Made by a program: the position numbers and the translations under genes. From Clostridia bacterium (GTDB lineage Bacteria > Bacillota > Clostridia > Christensenellales > Aristaeellaceae): 64,000 nt of DNA. The DNA lies in NCBI GenBank assembly GCA_017512805.1, contig JAFWES010000059.1, positions 124,001-188,000 on the forward strand, read 5' to 3'. The first letter of the stretch is position 1, and the number at the start of each line of letters is the position of its first letter. Positions 40,996 to 49,295 of the stretch are shown here, in pieces. The notes beneath the pieces were generated by a model. The model worked only from the letters and a program-made list of their open reading frames with translations, did no database searches and had not been told where the DNA came from.

Positions 40996-43395
40996 ATGAA
41001 GGAATACATGAACGCATCCCTGGCCCCCCGGAAGCGGGCGGAATTGCTTTTGCAGGAAATGAACCTGGACGAAAAGATGGCCCAGTTGGTGGGCGTGTTC
41101 GCCATCAAAGGGGCGGAGGACCGCATGGCGGCCTTCTTCAAAAACGGCATCGGCCAGATAAGCTCCCTGGAGTTCCGCTCCTGCGACAGCCTGGAGGAAG
41201 TGGCAGCCTGGCAGCGGCAATTGCAGACCATCGTGATGGAAAACAGCCGTCATCACATTCCTGCCGTGTTTCACATGGAAGGCCTGTGCGGGCCCCTGAT
41301 GCAGGATACCACCACCTTTCCTTCCGGCGTCGCCCGGGGCTCCTCCTTTGACCCAGAGCTGGAGAGGGAGATCGGCGAAACCGTGTCCCGCCAGGAAGCG
41401 GCGGTCGGCATCACCCAGGTTTTAGCGCCTGTATTGGATATTTCCCGGGATTCCCGCATGGGCCGTCAGTGCGAGCCCTACGGGGAGGACCCCACCCTGG
41501 CCGCCGCTATGGGCTCGGCCTACACCCACGGCATCCAGGAGACCGAAACCGCAGGCCGTACTCCGGACGCTTCCGCCAAGCATTTCTTCGGCTTCCATAA
41601 TTCCGCCGGGGCCATCCATGGCGCGCATGTGGACGCCGGGGACAGGCTGCTGCTGGAAATCTACGGCAAGCCCTTCCAGGCGGCCATCACCGAAGCGGGC
41701 CTCAAGGGCGTCATGCCCTGCTATGGTTCCGTGAACGGATTGCCCATCCATGCCTCCAAGCATTACCTGAACGGCATCCTGCGGGGCGAAATGGGCTTTG
41801 AAGGCGTCACCGTGTCCGACTACGGCGGGGCCAGTAATGCCCATGAATATCAGGGCATCGGCGAAACCATGGGCGACGCGGGCCTGCGCTGCCTGGCCGC
41901 GGGCTTGGATGTGGAGCTGCCCATGCCCAAGGCTTATGCCGATGAGCTAAAGCAGAAGTTTGCCGACGGCGAAGCGGATATGGCCCTGCTGGACAACGTG
42001 GTGACCCGGGTGCTGGAAGCCAAATTCCGCATGGGCCTGTTTGAGCATCCCTTTGCCCTGGAGGGTGAAGAACTGGACAAGACCGTGCATCATGAGGAAG
42101 ACGAGCGTATCGCCGCCCAAAGCGCCCGGGAGGCCCTGGTGCTGCTGAAAAACGACGGCGCGCTGCCCCTGACTGGCAGGGAAAAGACTATTGCCGTTAT
42201 CGGCCCCGCCGCGGTCAACGCCCGCTATTACTTTGGAGGCTACACCCATCTGTCCATGGTGGAGGCCAAGCACGCCGCCCGCAATTCCATGGCGGGCGTC
42301 AATGGCAATGGCGTCAAAAATGAAGTGCGTTTTGTGCCCGGCACCAGCGTGGAGGACGACGAAAATGAAGAATTTGCCGGCGTGTTGACCAAATTGAAGC
42401 CCCACTGCAAAAACCTTCTCCAGGTTTTGACAGAGAAATTGCCGAATACCCGCGTCCTGTATGCTCAGGGTTATCATAAAGCAGGCGCGGATGAAAGCCT
42501 GTTCCCGGATGCGTTGGAAATCGCCAGGCAGGCCGACGTGATCCTTTTGACCCTGGGCGGCAAAAACGGCTCTGGCTCCATTGCCACCATGGGCGAGGGT
42601 GTAGACGGCACCAACATCAACCTGCCCGCCTGCCAGGATGCCTTCATCCGGGAGGCGAAGAAGCTGGGCAAGCCCCTGATCGGCATTCACTTTGACGGTC
42701 GGGCCATCTCCAGCGACGCGGCGGATGCGTGTCTGGACGCGATCCTGGAATGCTGGAACCCCGCCGTTTATACAGCGGAAGCCGTCACCGACGCCCTGCT
42801 GGGCCGCCTGAATCCCTCCGGCAAAATGCCCCTGTCCACCGCCCGCTGCGCGGGGCAGATCCCCGTTTACTATAACCATCCTAACGGCTCCATGTGGACC
42901 CAGGCTCCCAGCATCGGCTTTACGGATTACGTGGATTGCGCGCACCGTCCCCGCTACTGCTTCGGCCACGGACTGAGCTATACCGAATTTGAATTCAGCG
43001 ATTTGACCCTGGACAAAAAAGAAACCAAGCCCTTTGAAGCGGTGAATATCTCTTTGAAGGTAAAGAACACCGGGAAATGCGACGGAACAGAAATCGTGCA
43101 GCTCTACGTAAAAGATATCCACGCCTCCATGACCCGGCCGAATAAAGAATTGCAGGGCTTTGCCCGGGTGGAATTGCGGCCCGGCGAAGGGAAAGAAGTA
43201 ACCTTTGCCCTGCAGCCCAGCCAGATGGCTTTTCTGGACGAAGACATGCGTTGGAAGATCGAGAAGGGCGAATTTGAGGTGCAGATCGGTTCTTCCTCCG
43301 AGGATATCCGCCTTAAGGATTCCTTCCGTGTAACGGAAAACGCCTGGCTGGCTGGCAGAACCCGCGCTTTCTATGTCCTGGGTGAAATCAAATAA
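40996..43395 (+). CDS. GH3 beta-glycosidase
   Basis: A 799-residue cytoplasmic family 3 enzyme, second in the locus. Nucleophile Asp275 is in VTVSDYGG, with SRMGRQCEPYGEDP and DASAKHFFGFHNS earlier in the barrel. The alpha/beta sandwich (about 360-620) and a FnIII-like domain (about 665-785, YCFGHGLSYTEFEFSDL) follow. The ASAKHF pocket and GEDP spacing resemble beta-xylosidase/beta-glucosidase enzymes. 13 bp after the previous gene and overlapping no neighbour. Confidence 0.9.
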   Translation: MKEYMNASLAPRKRAELLLQEMNLDEKMAQLVGVFAIKGAEDRMAAFFKNGIGQISSLEFRSCDSLEEVAAWQRQLQTIVMENSRHHIPAVFHMEGLCGPLMQDTTTFPSGVARGSSFDPELEREIGETVSRQEAAVGITQVLAPVLDISRDSRMGRQCEPYGEDPTLAAAMGSAYTHGIQETETAGRTPDASAKHFFGFHNSAGAIHGAHVDAGDRLLLEIYGKPFQAAITEAGLKGVMPCYGSVNGLPIHASKHYLNGILRGEMGFEGVTVSDYGGASNAHEYQGIGETMGDAGLRCLAAGLDVELPMPKAYADELKQKFADGEADMALLDNVVTRVLEAKFRMGLFEHPFALEGEELDKTVHHEEDERIAAQSAREALVLLKNDGALPLTGREKTIAVIGPAAVNARYYFGGYTHLSMVEAKHAARNSMAGVNGNGVKNEVRFVPGTSVEDDENEEFAGVLTKLKPHCKNLLQVLTEKLPNTRVLYAQGYHKAGADESLFPDALEIARQADVILLTLGGKNGSGSIATMGEGVDGTNINLPACQDAFIREAKKLGKPLIGIHFDGRAISSDAADACLDAILECWNPAVYTAEAVTDALLGRLNPSGKMPLSTARCAGQIPVYYNHPNGSMWTQAPSIGFTDYVDCAHRPRYCFGHGLSYTEFEFSDLTLDKKETKPFEAVNISLKVKNTGKCDGTEIVQLYVKDIHASMTRPNKELQGFARVELRPGEGKEVTFALQPSQMAFLDEDMRWKIEKGEFEVQIGSSSEDIRLKDSFRVTENAWLAGRTRAFYVLGEIK

Positions 43396-43408
43396 GGAGG
43401 CTGCCCCA

Positions 43409-45574
43409 ATGAACATCAAAACCAGCGCCTGGATCACGGTATCCCAGAATACGGGCGACATTTGTCCTTTGTTTAGGAAACTGTTCGCTCCTGAAAAAGC
43501 AATTGAAAAAGCCGAATTGCAAATCACCGCCTTGGGGATTTACCATGCGGAAATCAATGGCCAGCGAATCAGTGATTTCGTGCTGGCTCCCGGCTGGACC
43601 AGCTATGATCATCGACTGCAGGTGCAGACCTATGATGTGACGGCGCTGCTGCAAAAAGAAAACGAGCTGTGCATCACCGTAGGCCGGGGCTGGTTCCGCT
43701 CGCCCATGCCGGGCTGGCTGAACAGCGAGGACAAGCAGCGGCGGATGGCCCAGCCCTGCGGACTGATCGCTTCCCTGCATATTGGGTATGCCGACGGCAC
43801 GGAAGAAATCATCCTTACGGATGAAAGCTGGCAATGGGCGAAGGGCCGGGTGCTGTTCAGCGAAATTTACGACGGCGAAACCTGCGATGCCCGGATCAAG
43901 CCGAAGGATTGGCGGCCGGTAAAGCCGCTGAAATGGAGCAAGGATATCCTGATCCCCCAGGAGGGCGAAGAAATCCGGGAGACCGAGCGCGTCGCCGCGA
44001 AGCGCGTTTTCAAAACGCTCCAGGGCGACACCGTGGTGGATTTCGGCCAGGAGGTCACGGGCTATGTGGAAATCACGCTGAACGCCCACGCGGGGGACGA
44101 AGTGCTGTTCGATCACGCCGAGGTGCAGGACAGGGACGGCAACTGGTATAACGAAAACTACCGCAGCGCCAAGGCCCTGGCAAGGTATATCTGCCGGGAC
44201 GGGCAGCAGACATGGCATCCGGAGCTGACCTTCTTTGGCTTCCGGTACATCAGGCTTTTATCCTGGCCGGGTGAAGCCAAGCCGGAAAACTTCACCGCCA
44301 TTGCCGTGCATTCCGATATGAAGCGCACCGGCTGGCTGAAGAGCGGAAACGCCGAGCTGAACCAGCTGTTTTCCAACATCGTGTGGGGCCAGCGGGGCAA
44401 CTTCCTGGACGTGCCCACCGACTGCCCCCAGCGGGACGAGCGCCTGGGCTGGACGGGCGACGCCCAGGTATTCATCAAGACCGCCAGCTACCTGTTTGAC
44501 ACAGAAAAATTCTTCAAGAAATGGCTCCACGACATGGCCGCCGATCAGCGGGAAAGCGGCGAAGTGGGCCAGGTGATTCCCGACATGATGCCCGAAGGAC
44601 CAAGCAGCGCCGCCTGGGGCGACGCCGCCACCATCTGCCCCTGGCAGGTGTACCAGACCTACGGCGACAAGGCTGTGCTGGAAGACCAGTTCGAGAGCAT
44701 GCGGAAATGGGTAGACTTCATTGGCTCCGTCACCAAAACCCCAAACCTGTGGATCGACCATTTCCACTTTGGCGACTGGCTGGGCCTTGACGCGCCTGAC
44801 GGCAGCTATAAGGGTTCTTCCCGGGAAGATTTCATTGCCAGCGCGTTCTATGCCCATTCCACGGAATTGGTGGTAAAGGCCGGCAAGCTGCTGGGCAAGG
44901 ACGTTTCCGATTATGAAAAGCTGCATCAGAATATCGTCGCCGCTTTTCGCAAGACATTCCCGGAATACAAAACCCAGACCGAGCATGTGCTGGCCGTCCA
45001 CTTCGGGCTGGCGGAGGATGCGCAAAAGACCGCCGATGCCCTGGCCGAGATGGTCAAGGCAGACGGCGTGCAGCTGCGTACCGGCTTTGTGGGCACGCCC
45101 TACATCCTGCATGTGCTGAGCAACTATGGCCACGCCGATCTGGCCTGGTCGCTGGTGCTGCGCAGGGAATATCCCGGCTGGCTGTACCCTGTCACCAAGG
45201 GGGCCACCACCATCTGGGAGCACTGGGACGGCATCAAGTCCGACGGTTCCTTCTGGAGCAAGGATATGAATTCCTTCAACCATTATTCCTACGGCGCAGT
45301 GGCGGACTGGGTATTCGAGCAGGCGGCGGGAATTCAGCACGCCGAGGACAAGCCCGGCTTTGAGGAATTGATTTACGCCCCGCAGCCCGACTCGCGCCTG
45401 GGCTGGCTGCAAGCCAGGCTGGACACCCGCCACGGCACGATCAGCGTCCTGTGGGTCTGCAAGGAGGACGGCGTGCGCTATGAATTGGAAACTCCGGTAC
45501 GCACACTGGTTTGCCTGAACGGTGAGGAAAAATGGGTGAACCCCGGCAAATATATATTCTGGACAAAGCAATAA
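43409..45574 (+). CDS. GH78 alpha-L-rhamnosidase
   Basis: A 721-residue family 78 enzyme. The start at 43409 follows AGGAGG by 8 bases; an earlier in-frame ATG (43373) lies inside the GH3 gene. Conserved parts: LAPGWTSYDHRLQVQTYDVT, the catalytic DCPQRDERLGWTGDAQVF, and VTKGATTIWEHWDGIKSDGS. It lacks the first beta domain present in the 938-residue enzyme at 11054-13870. No signal peptide. The GH2 ribosome site starts right at its stop. Confidence 0.92.
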   Translation: MNIKTSAWITVSQNTGDICPLFRKLFAPEKAIEKAELQITALGIYHAEINGQRISDFVLAPGWTSYDHRLQVQTYDVTALLQKENELCITVGRGWFRSPMPGWLNSEDKQRRMAQPCGLIASLHIGYADGTEEIILTDESWQWAKGRVLFSEIYDGETCDARIKPKDWRPVKPLKWSKDILIPQEGEEIRETERVAAKRVFKTLQGDTVVDFGQEVTGYVEITLNAHAGDEVLFDHAEVQDRDGNWYNENYRSAKALARYICRDGQQTWHPELTFFGFRYIRLLSWPGEAKPENFTAIAVHSDMKRTGWLKSGNAELNQLFSNIVWGQRGNFLDVPTDCPQRDERLGWTGDAQVFIKTASYLFDTEKFFKKWLHDMAADQRESGEVGQVIPDMMPEGPSSAAWGDAATICPWQVYQTYGDKAVLEDQFESMRKWVDFIGSVTKTPNLWIDHFHFGDWLGLDAPDGSYKGSSREDFIASAFYAHSTELVVKAGKLLGKDVSDYEKLHQNIVAAFRKTFPEYKTQTEHVLAVHFGLAEDAQKTADALAEMVKADGVQLRTGFVGTPYILHVLSNYGHADLAWSLVLRREYPGWLYPVTKGATTIWEHWDGIKSDGSFWSKDMNSFNHYSYGAVADWVFEQAAGIQHAEDKPGFEELIYAPQPDSRLGWLQARLDTRHGTISVLWVCKEDGVRYELETPVRTLVCLNGEEKWVNPGKYIFWTKQ

Positions 45575-45588
45575 GGAGGACACGTACA

Positions 45589-48102
45589 ATGCGCAGCATG
45601 AAGATCAATCAGGAATGGGATTTTGGTCTTGGTCAGGTGGACCTGGGACAGCGCATCCGCGGGATTTTCGGGGATCGGAAAGTCAATCTGCCCCATGATT
45701 ATATGATCGAAAGCGACGTTTTCCCGGAAGCGGCATCCGGCGCGTCCAGCGGCTATTACAACGCGGGCGTGGCCCATTATGCCAAGGAGATCGATATCCC
45801 GGCGGAATGGGAAAACGACCAGATCTTCCTGCGCTTCGACGGGGTCATGATGAACGCCACCGTGGAGGTGAACGGCAATCTGTCCTGCCTGCAGCATTAC
45901 GGCTACGCGCCATTTGAGACGGATATTACCCATTTGGTCTATCCGGGCCAGAAGAACCGCGTCGTGATCACCGTGAACCCCAGCATGCAGCCGAACTCCC
46001 GCTGGTTCTCCGGCGCGGGCCTGTTCCGGGGTGTGGAGCTGGCGCACACGCCCAAGCTGCACATCGCTTTCGAGGGCCTGTCCGGCTACACGAAAAAGAT
46101 CGAATATAAGGCCGACGGCACGCCCGAGACCGCCTATTTGCAGGTATCTGCGGAAATCAAAAACGAATACGCCGAAAGCCGTCTGGCCGAAGTCACATTC
46201 GCCCTGATCGACGATCAGACCGGCGAAACGGTGAAGGCCAGCAAAACCCTGACCCAGGTGCTGGCCATGAGCGTTGGCTCTGCCTACATGACCCTGACCG
46301 TGGATGATCCCAAGCTATGGGATGCGGAAAACCCCAATCTGTACCGCTTACAGGCGACGGTGAAAGACGTTGGTACTTTCAAAACGCACATGATCCCCTA
46401 CGAACACCCCACCGAGGACACCGAAAGCGTGCTGTTCGGCATCCGCACCATCGAGGCGGATGTGAAGCACGGCCTGCGCATCAACGGCAAAGAGGTCAAA
46501 TTGAAGGGCGGCTGCCTGCACCACGACAACGGCCCCATCGGCACAGTGACGGTGTACGACGCGGAAGCCCGGAAGGTAAAGAAATTAAAGGAAGTGGGCT
46601 TCAACGCCATCCGCACCACCCACAACCCGCCATCCGCCGCCCTGATCGAGGCCTGCGATCGGCTGGGCATGTATATCTTCGACGAGGCCTTTGACGCCTG
46701 GGGCATGGGCAAGCAGCCCGGCGACTATAACCAATATTTTGAAACCGATTGGGAAAAGGATCTGACCGCCTTTGTGAAGCGGGACCGCTGCCATCCCTGC
46801 GTCACGCTCTGGTCCACCGGCAACGAGATCACTGAGCGCGGCGGCCTGAACGACGGCTATGTGTGGGCGGCGAAGCTGGCGGATACGGTGCGCAGGCTCG
46901 ATCCCAGCCGCCCCATCTCCAACGGCATCTGCTCCTTTTGGAACGGGCTGGATGATTTCATCATGGCCGAGCAGATGAAGAAGCGGATGGAAGGGCTCTC
47001 CGGCGGTTTGCAAAACGCCGACATCGGCGGCAAGAAGGATTTGCTGTGGGAGCAGTACACCGAGGGCTTTGCCAACGGCCTGGACGTGGTGGGCTACAAC
47101 TATCTGGAGGGCAAGTACGAGCAGGATCATCAGATGTTCCCCGAGCGGGTGATCCTGGGCAGCGAAAACTATCCCAAGGAAATCGGCGTGCACTGGCCCA
47201 TGATCGAAAAAACGCCCTGGGTCATCGGCGATTTCACCTGGACAGCCTGGGATTACATCGGCGAGGCGGGCATCGGCAAGGCCACCTTCTATGAGCCCGG
47301 CGACCCCAACATCGGCAATCCCTGGGGTGCGCCTTCGCCCTTCCCTTGGCGCACCGCCAACGACGCGGATTTCGACGTGACCGGTCAGATCCGTCCCCAG
47401 GGCGTCTATCGCCGCATCGTGTGGGGCAGAAAGGAAACCGGCCTGTTCTCCTATGACCCTGCCGTGATTGGCAAGGTGGAGACCCTGTCCAGCTGGGGCT
47501 TCCCTGGCGTGTGGCAGCGTTGGAACTGGCAGGGCTGGGAAGGAAAGCCTGTGGATATCGCCGTATTCAGCAGCGCGGAGGAAGTGGAACTCTTTATCAA
47601 CGGCGTAAGTCTTGGCCGCAAAAAGGCCGGCGAGGCGCTGATCCAGGACATGCCGCTCACCTTCCTCTTCCGGGCTGTCTACCAGCCGGGAACGGTGGAG
47701 GCCGTCAGCTATACGGATGGGAAAGAGGTCTCCCGAACGGTATTGAAAACCGCCGGCAAGCCCGTTTCCATCCGCCTGACCGCGGAAACGGAAGCAATGA
47801 AAGCCGACGGTGAATCCCTGTGCTATGTGAACGCCGAGCTGATCGACAAAGACGGAAACGTGGTTCCCGACGCCGATATCCTTTTGAAAGCGGAAGTCAA
47901 CGGCGCGGCGGAGCTGCTGGGCTTTGGCAGCGGCAATCCCATCACCGACGAAAACTACAGCAAGGGCCGGTTTACCAGCTATCAGGGAAAAGCCCTGGCC
48001 GTGCTGCGCTCCGGCTATGAAGCGGGCCAGGCAAAGCTGACCGTCTCCGCTGAGGGGTTGGAGAAAGCTGAAATCACCCTGCCGCTTGAGGAAGAAAAAT
48101 GA
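45589..48102 (+). CDS. GH2 beta-galactosidase-like enzyme with DUF4982 and Ig-like domains
   Basis: An 837-residue family 2 enzyme. The start at 45589 has AAGGAGG 8 bases upstream. Order: sugar-binding sandwich (1-180), Ig-like domain (180-290), TIM barrel with acid/base Glu413 in STGNEIT and probable nucleophile Glu526 in ILGSENYP, a DUF4982-like domain with WNWQGWEGKPVDIAVFSSAEEVELFING, and a C-terminal Ig-like domain (KPVSIRLTAETEAMKADGESLCYVNAEL, split for reading). That architecture is common in beta-galactosidases and relatives from glycan loci. Its stop overlaps the next start (ATGATG). Confidence 0.9.
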   Translation: MRSMKINQEWDFGLGQVDLGQRIRGIFGDRKVNLPHDYMIESDVFPEAASGASSGYYNAGVAHYAKEIDIPAEWENDQIFLRFDGVMMNATVEVNGNLSCLQHYGYAPFETDITHLVYPGQKNRVVITVNPSMQPNSRWFSGAGLFRGVELAHTPKLHIAFEGLSGYTKKIEYKADGTPETAYLQVSAEIKNEYAESRLAEVTFALIDDQTGETVKASKTLTQVLAMSVGSAYMTLTVDDPKLWDAENPNLYRLQATVKDVGTFKTHMIPYEHPTEDTESVLFGIRTIEADVKHGLRINGKEVKLKGGCLHHDNGPIGTVTVYDAEARKVKKLKEVGFNAIRTTHNPPSAALIEACDRLGMYIFDEAFDAWGMGKQPGDYNQYFETDWEKDLTAFVKRDRCHPCVTLWSTGNEITERGGLNDGYVWAAKLADTVRRLDPSRPISNGICSFWNGLDDFIMAEQMKKRMEGLSGGLQNADIGGKKDLLWEQYTEGFANGLDVVGYNYLEGKYEQDHQMFPERVILGSENYPKEIGVHWPMIEKTPWVIGDFTWTAWDYIGEAGIGKATFYEPGDPNIGNPWGAPSPFPWRTANDADFDVTGQIRPQGVYRRIVWGRKETGLFSYDPAVIGKVETLSSWGFPGVWQRWNWQGWEGKPVDIAVFSSAEEVELFINGVSLGRKKAGEALIQDMPLTFLFRAVYQPGTVEAVSYTDGKEVSRTVLKTAGKPVSIRLTAETEAMKADGESLCYVNAELIDKDGNVVPDADILLKAEVNGAAELLGFGSGNPITDENYSKGRFTSYQGKALAVLRSGYEAGQAKLTVSAEGLEKAEITLPLEEEK

Positions 48103-49277
48103 TGTATCCTTTGAAGCGTGAAAGCATCCAGCAGCGCCGGGAAGCGCTGCTGGATTGCCTGAATCGAGCCACTGCCGCCGGGGCGAATGCCGGTAGCAAT
48201 TTACTGGTGATGGATGGGCGCGGAGAAATCTGCTATTTGGAAAACGGCTGCGCGGATCTTGCCCGGCAAACGCCCATGCAAAGAAACAGCATTTTCCGCT
48301 GTTATTCCATGACCAAGCCTTTAACCTCCTGCGCCGCCATGCTGCTGATCCAGGAAGGAAAGCTGGATCTGTATGAGCCAGTATCCCGGTATATCGGTTC
48401 CTTCCGGCATCAGCAGGTGCAGATGCCGACAGGCGTGGTTCCCGCGGCCAGGGAATGCCTGGTGCGCGATCTTCTGGATATGACGGCGGGGCTTTCCTAT
48501 GACGGCGATGATACCCTGCCCCAGCGGGAAACGAAAATGGTTTTTCAGGAGGCGGAGAGGCGCTTTGACACCGATCGTCCCATGGATACCCAGGAATTTG
48601 CGGAGCGGATCGGAACCATTCCGCTTTTGTTCCACCCCGGCGAAGACTGGAATTACAGTGTTTGCGCCGATGTGTTGGGCGCGGTGATCGAAAAGGCCGC
48701 CGATATGCCCTTTGCGGACTTTTTGCAAAAGCGCGTTTTATCGCCTTTGGGCATGGAGGACAGCGGCTTTTTCGTGCCGGAGGATAAACGCGCAAGGCTG
48801 GTGACCGTATATCAGAAGGACGAATGCGGCAGCCTTGTTCCTTATACCGGCAATCATCTGGCGATCCGCAACGACGGCGGGGAAAATGCCTTCCATTCCG
48901 GCGGGGCGGGGCTTTTCTCCACCATTGAGGATTACACCCGCTTCGCGCGGATGCTGATGAACGGCGGACAGGGCATCCTGAATGAAAGCACCGTGCGCTT
49001 TATGACCGGTCGCCGGCAAACGGGGAAACCCCAGCAAACCATTGCTCAAACCATGGGGATGGAAGGCCGCAGCTATGCCAATCTTCTGCGGGTGACGGTG
49101 GACCCGGCCGCTGCCTTTTTCCCCACCAATATGGGAGAATACGGCTGGGACGGCTGGCTGAGCACCTTTTTTATCAACGATCCCGCCACCGGCGTGACCA
49201 TCCTGCTGATGCAAAATCAAAAGGACGGCGACGGAACGCTGATCGGCAAAATCCGCAGCCTGATCTACCTTTCCTGA
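48099..49277 (+). CDS. Serine beta-lactamase-like esterase (class C / PF00144)
   Basis: A 392-residue protein with the active-site SMTK (Ser70, Lys73) in FRCYSMTKPL and the catalytic tyrosine in NYSVCADVLG (Tyr186, the Y-x-N/S position). A third motif near the C-terminus is not clear (the HxG/KTG region reads YGWDGWLSTFF). No signal peptide, so it is not a secreted beta-lactamase. Family members in glycan loci are carboxylesterases that remove acyl groups. It is embedded between two GH2 genes with a 4-bp overlap upstream. Confidence 0.83.
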   Translation: MMYPLKRESIQQRREALLDCLNRATAAGANAGSNLLVMDGRGEICYLENGCADLARQTPMQRNSIFRCYSMTKPLTSCAAMLLIQEGKLDLYEPVSRYIGSFRHQQVQMPTGVVPAARECLVRDLLDMTAGLSYDGDDTLPQRETKMVFQEAERRFDTDRPMDTQEFAERIGTIPLLFHPGEDWNYSVCADVLGAVIEKAADMPFADFLQKRVLSPLGMEDSGFFVPEDKRARLVTVYQKDECGSLVPYTGNHLAIRNDGGENAFHSGGAGLFSTIEDYTRFARMLMNGGQGILNESTVRFMTGRRQTGKPQQTIAQTMGMEGRSYANLLRVTVDPAAAFFPTNMGEYGWDGWLSTFFINDPATGVTILLMQNQKDGDGTLIGKIRSLIYLS

Positions 49278-49295
49278 CGAAAAGGAGGAAAACCT